From Natronospirillum operosum (GTDB lineage Bacteria; Pseudomonadota; Gammaproteobacteria; Pseudomonadales; Natronospirillaceae): a stretch of DNA of 64,000 bases. Of this stretch, positions 37,535-45,394 are shown in pieces (position 1 is the stretch's first letter; each line of letters begins with the position of its first letter). The stretch lies in NCBI RefSeq assembly GCF_004768465.1, contig NZ_SRMF01000001.1, positions 497,693 through 561,692 of the forward strand, written 5' to 3'. The notes below the pieces were generated by a model. The model was not told the origin of the DNA. It did no database searches and saw only the letters and a program-made list of their open reading frames with translations. Both the position numbers and the translations under genes were made by a program.

Positions 37535-38393
37535 GAATGCCAGTCCCACGGCTGATCAGAACCCGATACTGGGCGTGGCCGGGGTGCAGATGACCTCCGG
37601 TGGCACGGTAGAGGACAGCCTGACCCAGGCGGAACAGGCCATAGAACAGGCCGCCTCCGTGGGCGCACGGCTGGTCGTGCTGCCGGAAAATTTCGCCACC
37701 CTGGGCACCGGTCAGTCCGGCCCGGTGGCGGTAGAAGAGGCGGCAGACGGGCCCCGGACCCTGACGCGATGGGCCGCAGCGCAGGCCCGCGCCAACGGGG
37801 TCTGGCTGGTGGCCGGCACCATACCGGTTCGACAAGCGGGCAGCGGCAAGAGCCGGGCCCGGTCCATGGTGTTCGACCCCGAGGGTGAACTGGTCGCGCA
37901 GTATGACAAGATCCACCTCTTTGATGTGGATGTGGGCGATGCCTATGGCAGCTACCGGGAATCCGACTACTACGAACCCGGCACCGATGTGGTGACCTGG
38001 GATATTCAGGCCGATGACGGTGAGCCACTGCGGGTGGGGATGTCGGTCTGCTATGACCTGCGCTTCCCGGAACTGTACGCGGCGCTGCGTCGTCAGGGGG
38101 CGGATCTGATACTGGTCCCCTCGGCGTTTACTCACCGCACCGGGCAGGCGCACTGGGGCATGCTGCTGCGGGCGCGGGCGGTGGAGCAGGGCTGCTATGT
38201 GCTGGGCGTCAATCAGTGCGGCTGGCATGACAGCAAGCGTCGAACCTGGGGCCACAGCCAGTTGGTCGACCCCTGGGGTGATACCCGGGCGGCCCTGGCT
38301 TCGGAACCGGATATTCTGGTCGGTCAGATCAGCCGCGAATACCTCAAGCGCATCCGCACCCAGCTCCCCACCCACCAGCACCACCGTTTGTAG
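37506..38393 (+). CDS. Carbon-nitrogen hydrolase (nitrilase/Nit superfamily)
   Basis: A 295-residue CN-hydrolase with the catalytic triad Glu61 (LPENFA), Lys135 (YDKIHLFD) and Cys182 (SVCYDLRFPEL). The Nit1/YafV-like branch often acts as deaminated-glutathione amidase, which is the likeliest role. The GTG start is preceded by GAGGAG and lies inside the yhdP 3' end. Its stop codon (TTG TAG) is in the GTAG head of the REP cluster that follows. In Pseudomonas-like genomes tldD follows this gene; here it is absent. Confidence 0.92.
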   Translation: MSSSDLMPDKNASPTADQNPILGVAGVQMTSGGTVEDSLTQAEQAIEQAASVGARLVVLPENFATLGTGQSGPVAVEEAADGPRTLTRWAAAQARANGVWLVAGTIPVRQAGSGKSRARSMVFDPEGELVAQYDKIHLFDVDVGDAYGSYRESDYYEPGTDVVTWDIQADDGEPLRVGMSVCYDLRFPELYAALRRQGADLILVPSAFTHRTGQAHWGMLLRARAVEQGCYVLGVNQCGWHDSKRRTWGHSQLVDPWGDTRAALASEPDILVGQISREYLKRIRTQLPTHQHHRL

Positions 38394-38583
38394 CGGGGGA
38401 CGTGTAGCGAGGGACGCAAGTCCCGACAAACGAGGCACCACAACCTGTAGTGAGGGACGCAAGTCCCGACCGGGCCCGCAGGGCCCCAAACAAGGGGCGG
38501 CTGCGCCGCCATCGCGACTCGCGTCGCTCGCTACAACAGAGGTGCAGGGGCGTGTAGCGAGGGACGCAAGTCCCGACAAATGA
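38390..38583. repeat. GTAGYGAG-family REP cluster after nitrilase gene
   Basis: A degenerate head supplies the nitrilase stop codon. Two forward units (GGGAC-gcaa-GTCCC) follow, then GGGCCC and GGCGGC hairpins, an inverted unit (GCGAC-tcgc-GTCGC) and a final forward unit near 38553. With the terminator it fills the gap 38394-38646. Confidence 0.8.
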
Positions 38584-38600
38584 GGCACAACCCCTGACCC

Positions 38601-38630
38601 AAAAAAAGGCCCGCATTGCTGCAGGCCCTT
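38601..38630 (-). terminator. Rho-independent terminator of tRNA-Ser
   Basis: On the minus strand, downstream of the tRNA, AAGGGCCTGC pairs with GCGGGCCTTT across a six-base loop and runs into seven Ts. It lies 17 bp past the encoded CCA and is a clear intrinsic terminator. Confidence 0.85.
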
Positions 38631-38646
38631 GATGTAGAACAGAATT

Positions 38647-38737
38647 TGGCGGAGGGACAGGGATTCGAACCCTGGGTAGGCTATTAACCTACGCCGGTTT
38701 TCAAGACCGGTGCTTTCAACCGCTCAGCCATCCCTCC
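38647..38737 (-). tRNA. tRNA-Ser (anticodon UGA)
   Basis: A 91-nt tRNA with encoded 3' CCA. The acceptor stem GGAGGGA pairs with TCCCTCC, the anticodon loop CTTGAAA gives UGA, the T arm contains GGTTCGAATCC, and there is a long variable arm (GTAGGTTAATAGCCTAC) typical of serine tRNAs. It is a single gene with its own promoter and terminator. Confidence 0.97.
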
Positions 38738-38748
38738 ATACGGGCGGC

Positions 38749-38776
38749 AGTTTACCGTGCAGTAGATGAAAGTCAA
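38749..38776 (-). promoter_or_regulatory. Sigma70-type promoter of tRNA-Ser
   Basis: On the minus strand TTGACT (38776-38771) and TAAACT (38754-38749) are separated by 16 bp. They lie 11 bp before the tRNA 5' end, followed by a G+C-rich discriminator (GCCGCCCG) as in stringently controlled stable-RNA promoters. Confidence 0.7.
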
Positions 38777-38828
38777 TGATAAATGACTGATACTGAAGGT
38801 GTTTTCCCATACTTCAGGAGGACACAAT

Positions 38829-39167
38829 ATGACTGAAAGTCGACAGTACAAACTGATCTGGTTTGTGCCGGAAACGCACGCCACCGCCACCAGGGACGCC
38901 GTGTTCGAGGCCGGTGCGGGGCGTCAGGGCGATTACGAACACTGTGCCTGGCAGTGTCTGGGCCAGGGCCAGTTCAAGCCCAACGCCGATGCCAACCCCT
39001 ATCTGGGCGAGGCGGACCGACTGGAAGAGGTGGTGGAGTATCGCATCGAAACCCTGGTGCCGGCAGCGGCTCTGAAAGCGGTCATAGCAGCGCTGCGTCG
39101 TTCGCACCCCTATGAGGAACCGGCGTTCGAGGTGATCGAGCTGGTCAGTCCCGCAGCCTGGGAATAA
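38829..39167 (+). CDS. YqfO/NIF3-like single-domain protein
   Basis: A 112-residue protein matching the small insert domain (PII-like fold) of NIF3/YqfO proteins rather than the full dimetal enzyme: YKLIWFVPETHATATRDAVFEAGAG, GQFKPNADANPYLG, RIETLVPAAALKAVIAALRRSHPYEEPAFEVIEL. AGGAGG lies upstream of the ATG at 38829. Function is unknown; stand-alone versions are common in gammaproteobacteria. Its 3' end overlaps that of the convergent Nudix gene by 23 nt. Confidence 0.85.
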   Translation: MTESRQYKLIWFVPETHATATRDAVFEAGAGRQGDYEHCAWQCLGQGQFKPNADANPYLGEADRLEEVVEYRIETLVPAAALKAVIAALRRSHPYEEPAFEVIELVSPAAWE

Positions 39168-39702
39168 TGGTGGTGTCCAACAGCGGCAACCGGGCAGGCG
39201 CGCGTCCATCCGGACCCAGGTGATCGACATAGTGCCTCAGGGTGGCCAGCACGGTGCGAAAGGCTATGTCGTCCCACGGTATGGCATCGGGTTCGAACAG
39301 TGCCACCTCGGAACTTTCTTCCGTGGTGGAAAAGTCCGGTGATACCATGTCGGCCAGATAGAAAATATGCACCTGGTCAAACTGCGGCAGGCTGATCACG
39401 GACAGCATCTGGCGCAGTTCGGGCGCATTGCGGGCTTCTTCCCAGGTTTCTCTGGCGGCGCCCTCGGCGACGGTTTCGCCGTTTTCCATAAAGCCCCCGG
39501 GCAGCGTCCAGTACCCCCAGCGTGGCTCGATGTTGCGCTTGCAGAGCAGTATGCGGCCATCCAATACTGGCAGGGTGCCGGTGATCACGCGTGGGTTTTG
39601 ATAGTGAATGGTGCCGCAGGCGGGGCAATGGTAGCGCGGCAGATTATCGCCGGCTGGCACTGAATGCTCGACAGGGGTGGCACAAACACTGCAGTATTTC
39701 AT
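39145..39702 (-). CDS. Nudix hydrolase with N-terminal zinc ribbon
   Basis: A 185-residue protein with a zinc ribbon (Cys4, Cys7, Cys26, Cys29) and a Nudix domain. The Nudix box runs from Gly70 (GFMENGETVAEGAA, then RETWEE); the glycine expected after the EE pair is Arg91, a departure from the consensus. Similar proteins hydrolyse NADH- or ADP-ribose-like pyrophosphates. Substrate is not resolvable from sequence. Confidence 0.88.
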   Translation of the reverse strand: MKYCSVCATPVEHSVPAGDNLPRYHCPACGTIHYQNPRVITGTLPVLDGRILLCKRNIEPRWGYWTLPGGFMENGETVAEGAARETWEEARNAPELRQMLSVISLPQFDQVHIFYLADMVSPDFSTTEESSEVALFEPDAIPWDDIAFRTVLATLRHYVDHLGPDGRAPARLPLLDTTIIPRLRD

Positions 39703-39876
39703 GGAGGCTCTTGTCCGCTCTGGTCAGGGCTCCAGTGTAAGCGAAGGCAGGTCTGCCTCCAACCATGCTGCGCCGAACCGGGTCAGCCAGGCCTGTGTTT
39801 GCGGGCTGTAAACAGAGGATTGCATGGCCGAACAGCCGTGTATACTGACGCATCGGGAATTTGCAGGAGCACCAAA

Positions 39877-40494
39877 TTGGACAGGGCAGGGGTGATTTCG
39901 GAGCAGTGGCAGGAGCGCCTGCAGCGTTATTCTCCGCGTCTGGTCCCGCAGGCGCCCCGGCGGGCATCGGTGATGGTGTTGCTGGCCGAAACAGAGCAGG
40001 GTCCGGAGCTGTTGCTGACGCAGCGATCGCTGCACCTGGAAACGCACCCGGGCGAGGTCTCCCTGCCGGGAGGCAGTGTGGAGCTGGCCGATGCCAGCCT
40101 GTATCACACGGCACTGCGGGAAACGCAGGAAGAAGCCGGGCTGCGACAGGAGCCCCGCTACCTGGGGCAACTCGACAGTCTCTACGCGCGTTCGGGCATC
40201 GAGGTGTCTGCCTTTGTGTCCCTGCTGCCCGAACGACCCGAGCTGGAAGCCTGCCCGGAAGAAGTGGCAGCACTGTTCTGGATGCCGGTGGCAGAATTGC
40301 TGGAAAAGCCACCTGAATACAAATGGTTCGAGCGCAATGGCCGCCAGTGGCGGGTGCCCTTCTTCTACTACCAGGGCTGGACAATATGGGGTATGACCGG
40401 AATGATTCTGGTCAATTTTGTCAATGTGATTCAGCACAGCCAGTGGCCGGGGTTTCACGAAGAGTGGACCGCGAACCCGATGGACGGCGACTGA
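39877..40494 (+). CDS. CoA pyrophosphatase (NudL/YeaB-type Nudix hydrolase)
   Basis: A 205-residue Nudix protein of the CoA-pyrophosphatase group, recognised by the combined UPF0035 and Nudix region LTQRSLHLETHPGEVSLPGG...ALRETQEEAGL. The frame is open further upstream, but the TTG at 39877 has AGGAG 7 nt before it and gives the expected N-terminus. TATACT at 39841 could be a -10 element. It probably trims CoA or its derivatives to phosphopantetheine and 3',5'-ADP. Confidence 0.85.
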   Translation: MDRAGVISEQWQERLQRYSPRLVPQAPRRASVMVLLAETEQGPELLLTQRSLHLETHPGEVSLPGGSVELADASLYHTALRETQEEAGLRQEPRYLGQLDSLYARSGIEVSAFVSLLPERPELEACPEEVAALFWMPVAELLEKPPEYKWFERNGRQWRVPFFYYQGWTIWGMTGMILVNFVNVIQHSQWPGFHEEWTANPMDGD

Positions 40495-40548
40495 TCGTCG
40501 GGTCGGCGCCAGCGCTGCCGAAGACATGACAAGGAGCCTTTAGCGCCC

Positions 40549-41550
40549 ATGACAAAGCCCTCAGCGTATATGACAAAGCCCCTTGTGGACAATCGACGTT
40601 ATCTTGCCTGTGTCAGTTCCAATCAATCGGTCGGTGATGCTGTGCGGCGTGATGTGGCGGAGACGCTGGCTGCACTGCAGGTGATTGCAACCGGCTTCAG
40701 CTTCCCGGCCGTGACCGATGGCTACCAGTGGAAACTGCAGCAACTGGCGCTGAATGATGCCGACTTCTGTGTAGTGATACTGGGGCGCGACTATGGCCCG
40801 GTGTCAGAGTCAGGCGTTGGCCATCTGCACCGGGCTGCAGCCCATGCCATGGCCACCGGCAAGCCGGTGCTGGCCTTGGTCTGTGATGCCCTCAGTGAAC
40901 CCGCCGACGATACCGACCTGCTGCGCCGCGAAAGCCTGCTGGCGGATCTGCACCGCCAGGCCCAGGTGCTGGTGGTGGATACGCCCGGAGCCATTCGTGA
41001 TGTGCTCGAACAGGCCGTCGACGACCTGCTGGCGAGCGAGCGCCTGCGCGGCTGGTGCCCGGTTGGCCGCGGCTCTGCCGAGACCGACGTCAAGGCACTG
41101 CAGCAGGAAATCCAGCAGTTGCAGACCAGCCTGGACCAGGCCCGGCGCGGAGAGCCCGGCGCTGGGCACAGCCGCCGGGCGCCCCGCCTGAGCTATCGCG
41201 TGAAGGTGTTCCGTCACGGCAACCTGACCACGGTCGACCACGAACTGCGCACGGGCTGGAACGAGCTGTTTGCGTGGGCAGCCCCCCTGCTGACCGAGCC
41301 CCGGCGCGAAGCGGACTGGAAAAGTGCGCTGGAAGAGCGCCTGCTGGCCCAGGTGCAGCCGGAACTGGAGCAGGCGCATCCGGAGGCGCATGGCTTTGTG
41401 TCGCTGCGGCTGGACGGGGTGCACTTCGATGACATCAAGCGCTATTTCCGCAGTCTCGGCTGGCTGTCGCAGACCGAGGGCGTATGGCGCCTGACCACTC
41501 TGGGTGAACACGAGTGGCTGCGTTCGGAAGAGCCTTCAGCGCGCAGTTAG
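40549..41550 (+). CDS. DUF4062-domain protein
   Basis: A 333-residue protein. Residues about 17-115 match DUF4062 (YLACVSSNQSVGDAVRRDVAETL, FCVVILGRDYGPVSESGVGHLH, GKPVLALV), a Rossmann/TIR-like fold often joined to NTPase or effector modules. A short coiled coil lies near 180-198. The C-terminal part (about 215-325) ends in a winged-helix-like segment (DGVHFDDIKRYFRSLGWLSQTEGVWRLTTLGEHEW). Short direct repeats lie at both ends (ATGACAAAGCCC twice at the start; a 25-bp duplication at the stop). Role unknown; a stress or defence role is possible but unproven. Confidence 0.75.
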   Translation: MTKPSAYMTKPLVDNRRYLACVSSNQSVGDAVRRDVAETLAALQVIATGFSFPAVTDGYQWKLQQLALNDADFCVVILGRDYGPVSESGVGHLHRAAAHAMATGKPVLALVCDALSEPADDTDLLRRESLLADLHRQAQVLVVDTPGAIRDVLEQAVDDLLASERLRGWCPVGRGSAETDVKALQQEIQQLQTSLDQARRGEPGAGHSRRAPRLSYRVKVFRHGNLTTVDHELRTGWNELFAWAAPLLTEPRREADWKSALEERLLAQVQPELEQAHPEAHGFVSLRLDGVHFDDIKRYFRSLGWLSQTEGVWRLTTLGEHEWLRSEEPSARS

Positions 41551-41573
41551 AGAAGAGCCTTCAGCGCGCAGTT
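41527..41573 (+). repeat. 25-bp tandem duplication at end of DUF4062 gene
   Basis: The segment GAAGAGCCTTCAGCGCGCAG occurs at 41527 and again at 41552. The gene's TAG stop lies between them. Removing one unit would extend the frame by only a few residues (ending SSKKP), so the duplication moved the stop and is probably recent. Confidence 0.8.
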
Positions 41574-41599
41574 CGAAAAAGCCATGACAGGGTATTGCG

Positions 41600-42241
41600 T
41601 CAGTTCCAGGAGCATTCACCGCGCGGCGTGACGGGGTCGGGGCCAGCCCGGCCCGAGGCGTTATCCGGGCCCAGTTGCACGCCGCCACTCGCATCGACCA
41701 CAGCCCAGCAATGATCCGTTACCAGTGCCTGCATCCGCCGCTGCAGCTGCCTTCGGCCGGCGCAATGCGTCCGGCCCTGCGTCCAGCTCAGCTGCCACAG
41801 GCCGGGCAGACGACGTTGCCAGTGTCCGGTGCGTGGCGGGTGGCGCTGACTCTGGTCGATGCGGGCATCCAGCGGCAGGCCGGGCGCGGCTGGCCGGCAC
41901 AGTTGACTGGCGAGCAGACAGGCGGCGCTCGGCGACTCCGCGCTCAGCGTGCGCAATCGGGGCACAGGTCCCGGGTGCCAGCGGTGCAGTTCGGCATGCA
42001 ACTGGTCGAGTGCCGGCGAGTACCAGGCCGGCGGCCCGCCCTCGGTATGCAGGGTCACAAGGGCCGAGGCCCGGGCAGCCAGATGGGTGGCCATATCCAG
42101 CCAGTTGTCCGCTGTCGCCTCCGTGCGCAGCAGTGTCGGCTGCGGTTGATCCGTGTCCGGCCAGCACAGGTTGGGTCCGCTGGCGGCTGTCAGCACTATG
42201 ACGGCCGGGCTCGGCTCAACTGATCTTGTCCCTGTATTCAC
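41600..42241 (-). CDS. Hypothetical protein downstream of nth
   Basis: A 213-residue frame starting with GTG inside the nth 3' end (26-nt overlap) and running in the same direction. It is rich in Ala, Pro, Arg and Trp, with no signal peptide or membrane segment and no recognised family. The reverse strand is also open here for 180 codons, so coding potential is ambiguous. The continuous frame, overlap with nth and lack of another candidate favour it being real. Confidence 0.42.
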   Translation of the reverse strand: MNTGTRSVEPSPAVIVLTAASGPNLCWPDTDQPQPTLLRTEATADNWLDMATHLAARASALVTLHTEGGPPAWYSPALDQLHAELHRWHPGPVPRLRTLSAESPSAACLLASQLCRPAAPGLPLDARIDQSQRHPPRTGHWQRRLPGLWQLSWTQGRTHCAGRRQLQRRMQALVTDHCWAVVDASGGVQLGPDNASGRAGPDPVTPRGECSWN

Positions 42242-42848
42242 ACAGATCCTCTATGATGCAGCTGCCGCAGCGGGGCTTCCTGGCCACGCAGGTGTAGCGG
42301 CCGTGCAATATCAGCCAGTGGTGGGCATCGAGCAGAAACTCTTTCGGGGTCAGGCGCACCAGCCTGTCTTCCACCTGCCGCACGGTCTTGCCCGGTGCAA
42401 TGCCGGTACGGTTGGAGACCCGGAAAATATGGGTATCGACAGCCATGGCCGGCTGCCGAAAGGCGGTGTTCAGGACCACATTGGCCGTCTTGCGGCCGAC
42501 GCCGGGCAGGGCTTCCAGTGCCTCGCGGGTGGCGGGCACTTCGCCATTGTGCTGCTCGACCAGGGCGCGACAGGTTTTCATGATGTTCTCGGCCTTGCTG
42601 TTGTACAGGCCGATGGTCCTGATGTACTCCTTCAGCCCGTCCAGCCCCAGATCCAGTATGGCCTGCGGCGTGTTGGCGACCGGAAACAGTCGGCGTGTGG
42701 CCTTGTTGACGCCGACATCCGTGGCCTGAGCGGACAGAATCACGGCGATCAGCAGTTCGAAGGTGCTGCTGTACTCCAATTCCGTGGTCGGCTCCGGGTT
42801 GGCGGCTCGCAGCCGGGAAAAGATTTCAAAGCGCTTGGCCTTGTTCAT
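42216..42848 (-). CDS. nth: Endonuclease III
   Basis: The 210-residue DNA glycosylase/AP lyase for oxidised pyrimidines. It contains the helix-hairpin-helix ALPGVGRKTANVV with its catalytic Lys, the catalytic Asp in VDTHIFRVSNR, and the iron-sulfur ligands CVARKPRCGSCIIEDLC. The start is MNKAKRFEIF at 42848. nth after rnfE is a conserved gammaproteobacterial arrangement. Confidence 0.96.
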   Translation of the reverse strand: MNKAKRFEIFSRLRAANPEPTTELEYSSTFELLIAVILSAQATDVGVNKATRRLFPVANTPQAILDLGLDGLKEYIRTIGLYNSKAENIMKTCRALVEQHNGEVPATREALEALPGVGRKTANVVLNTAFRQPAMAVDTHIFRVSNRTGIAPGKTVRQVEDRLVRLTPKEFLLDAHHWLILHGRYTCVARKPRCGSCIIEDLCEYRDKIS

Positions 42849-42885
42849 GGCCTGTCGGGCCCCCTTGTCGGTCCAGGTCGGTGGT

Positions 42886-43590
42886 TCAGGTGATCTTGCC
42901 GGTGACTCGCACCCGCTTGCTGCCGCGCTCGATAGGCGCCCGGGCACGTCTGGCTTCGGCGCCGCTGTCGATGGCGTTTTTCAGGGCAATCAGCAGCCCG
43001 GTCACGACAAAGGCGCCGGGCGGCAGGACGGCAAACAGAAAATTCGGATAGTTGTCGATGGGTGTCCAGACCCAGCCCCGGGCCACATCGCCAAACAGCA
43101 GATGCATGTTGGCAAACAGGGTGCCCTGACCGATCAGCTCGCGGATGGCGCCCAGCAGCACCAGCACGGCCCCGAAACCCAGACCCATCATCAGGCCGTC
43201 GAGCAGGGCCGGCAGCGGCGGGTTCTTGCGTGCAAAGCCGTCGGCGCGGCCCAGGATGGCGCAGTTGGTGACAATCAGCGGAATGAAGATGCCCAGAATC
43301 TGATACAGCTCGTAGGTGAAGGCACGCATCAGCATTTCGGCGCAGGTGACCAGGGCAGCAATGATCATGACAAAGGCCGGCAGGCGCACGGCGTCGGAGA
43401 CATAGTGGCGCAGCAGCGACACGGCCAGGTTGGAGCCCATCAGCACCGCCAGGGTGGCAACACTCAGCCCCAGTGCATTGACCACGGTGCCGGAAACCGC
43501 CAGCAGAGGACACAGGCCCAGCAACTGCACCAGCGCCGGGTTGTTGGTCCACAGCCCGTTGCGTGTGATCGTGCCCGCGTTGTCGGTCAT
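42886..43590 (-). CDS. rnfE: Rnf complex subunit E
   Basis: A 234-residue membrane subunit of the Rnf ferredoxin/NAD oxidoreductase (RsxE). Typical features are [58 protein letters not shown] and SLLDG-type helices. AGGAG lies 8 nt before the ATG at 43590. Unlike the other rnf genes it is separated from its upstream neighbour, by about 145 bp of REP sequence. Confidence 0.94.
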   Translation of the reverse strand: MTDNAGTITRNGLWTNNPALVQLLGLCPLLAVSGTVVNALGLSVATLAVLMGSNLAVSLLRHYVSDAVRLPAFVMIIAALVTCAEMLMRAFTYELYQILGIFIPLIVTNCAILGRADGFARKNPPLPALLDGLMMGLGFGAVLVLLGAIRELIGQGTLFANMHLLFGDVARGWVWTPIDNYPNFLFAVLPPGAFVVTGLLIALKNAIDSGAEARRARAPIERGSKRVRVTGKIT

Positions 43591-43608
43591 TGTCTGTTCT
43601 CCTGACCT

Positions 43609-43742
43609 GTAGTGAGCGACGCGAGTCGCGATGGCGGCGAATGCCGCCCTGTCTTGCCGGGGCCGTTCGGCCCAATCGGGACTTGCGTCCCTCGCTACAG
43701 TGTATGGTGCTGTGCCACGTTTGTCGGGACTTGCGTCACTCG
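43609..43742. repeat. GTAGYGAG-family REPIN inside the rnf operon
   Basis: Reading from rnfE: a unit with head GTAGTGAG (stem GCGAC-gcga-GTCGC), a GGCGGC/GCCGCC hairpin, a GGGGCC/GGCCC hairpin, an inverted unit ending CTCGCTAC, then a second inverted unit that runs into the end of rnfG. The rnfG stop TGA is part of that last unit. Confidence 0.8.
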
Positions 43743-44368
43743 GCCAGCAACCACTCCCGATTGTCGGCAAAGAATTCTAAACCGATGCGCACGGCATTGA
43801 CCACTGCCCTTGGGGTGATGGTGGCGCCGGTCAACTGGTCGAAGTCGCCGTCATCCTTGCGCACGGCCCATTGCTCGGGCGGCGGCACAGACAGTGAAGT
43901 TCCGTCGAACTGCAGTATCCAGTCGCTGCGGTCGGCTTCGATGGCGTCACCCAGGCCGGGCGTTTCCTGATGTGCCACTACCCTGACCCCGAGCAGGGTA
44001 CCGTCGGGCTCGATGGCCATCAGCAGGTCGATATCACCGGTATAGCCCTGCGGGGCGGTCACCGGCAGCACCACGGCGGTCACGGCATCATTCCGTATGG
44101 CTCTGAACGCTGCCCGGTCACGGCGCAGCGACAGTCGCTCCGGCGCTATCGCGCGCGGCGCCTCCAGAATGGAAAAATGGCTGTCTTCAATGGGTGCGGA
44201 AAAATAGTCTGCCGGTACCAGTTCATACAGGGTGCGCGCGGCATAGGCCTCGGCATTGGCGGCGGCGCGGTCCCGGGTCTGGGTATGCACCACGGCAATC
44301 AGCCCGGCCGTGAACACCGCAAAGAGGCCGAGGCCGATGGCATGGCGCAGCATGGGGCTGGTGATCAT
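43736..44368 (-). CDS. rnfG: Rnf complex subunit G
   Basis: The 210-residue flavoprotein subunit. It has one N-terminal membrane helix ([21 protein letters not shown]) and a periplasmic FMN domain. FMN is covalently bound to Thr183 in the motif DQLTGAT. The ATG overlaps the rnfD stop (ATGA). The last codon and stop (GAG TGA) lie in a REP unit. Confidence 0.94.
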   Translation of the reverse strand: MITSPMLRHAIGLGLFAVFTAGLIAVVHTQTRDRAAANAEAYAARTLYELVPADYFSAPIEDSHFSILEAPRAIAPERLSLRRDRAAFRAIRNDAVTAVVLPVTAPQGYTGDIDLLMAIEPDGTLLGVRVVAHQETPGLGDAIEADRSDWILQFDGTSLSVPPPEQWAVRKDDGDFDQLTGATITPRAVVNAVRIGLEFFADNREWLLAE

Positions 44369-45393
44369 GAGCGGCCCTCCCCGTAGACGCGCGGGCGCGT
44401 GTAGTGGTCGATCAGCGGGGCGGCGAAGTTCATCAGCAGCACGGCAAAGGCTACGGCATCCGGGTAATTGCCCCAGGTGCGGATGACATAGATCAGAATA
44501 CCGATGCCGGCGCCGAACACCAGCTTGCCCCGGTTGCTGGTGGCCGCAGAGACCGGATCGGTGGCAATGAAGAAGGCGCCAAGCATGGTGGCCCCGCCCA
44601 GCAGGTGCAGATCCACCGGCACCCGCAGGTCCGGATTCCAGGAAAACAGCAGGGCCAGCAGGGTCAGGCTGCCCAGCACGGCCACCGGGATGTGCCAGGT
44701 GATGATGCGACGCCAGAGCAGATACAGACCGCCGAGCAGATAGAGGCCGCTGACCCACTCCCAGCCATACACCCGCCAGCCGGCACTGAACAGCGGCTCG
44801 GCCCGCAGTTCGGCCGCGTCGAGGGTGGCGATGTCGTTCTTGTACACATCCAGCGGAGTGGCCATGGTCATGCCGTCGACCAGGGCCGGGTCCACACGCA
44901 GGCCGGCGAAAATCACCCGGGCACTGTCCAGCAGGCTGTGGGCCTCGGTGGCTAGCGCCGCCGGTATGCCCCAGCGTGTGGTCATTTCCACTGGAAAGGA
45001 AATCAGCAGTACGGCATAGCCGACCATGGCCGGATTGAAGGGGTTGTTGCCCAGCCCGCCGTACAGATGCTTGGCAAAGACGATGGCGGCCAGGGTGCCG
45101 ATGACGGGAATCCACCAGGGAGCCAGCGGAGGCAGGGCCAGGGCCAGCAGCCAGGCGGTCAGCAGGGCACTGCCATCACCCAGAAAGAACCACACCGGGC
45201 GTCGGCGCAGGCGCAGTATGATGGCTTCCGCCACCAGCGCCGTGGCCACCGCGAGCACGGCATTGATCAGATAGCCCCAGCCAAAGAACCAGATCAAGGC
45301 AGCAAAGCCGGGCAGGGTGGCGGCCCAGACCGAGAACATGACCTGTTGCACGGACTGGTTGCCGACGGCGTGTGGTGAGGACGGAGTCAGCAT
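44365..45393 (-). CDS. rnfD: Rnf complex subunit D
   Basis: A 342-residue integral membrane subunit with about nine helices and a covalently bound FMN expected at Thr179 ([10 protein letters not shown]). Family segments include [55 protein letters not shown] and [27 protein letters not shown]. It starts 1 nt after the rnfC stop and overlaps rnfG. Confidence 0.95.
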   Translation of the reverse strand: MLTPSSPHAVGNQSVQQVMFSVWAATLPGFAALIWFFGWGYLINAVLAVATALVAEAIILRLRRRPVWFFLGDGSALLTAWLLALALPPLAPWWIPVIGTLAAIVFAKHLYGGLGNNPFNPAMVGYAVLLISFPVEMTTRWGIPAALATEAHSLLDSARVIFAGLRVDPALVDGMTMATPLDVYKNDIATLDAAELRAEPLFSAGWRVYGWEWVSGLYLLGGLYLLWRRIITWHIPVAVLGSLTLLALLFSWNPDLRVPVDLHLLGGATMLGAFFIATDPVSAATSNRGKLVFGAGIGILIYVIRTWGNYPDAVAFAVLLMNFAAPLIDHYTRPRVYGEGRS

Positions 45394-45394
45394 C

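Noticed and set aside
43736-45115. 459-codon fusion frame covering rnfG and part of rnfD
   Set aside because: Its first half is rnfD read out of frame; true rnfG starts at 44368 with an ATGA overlap.
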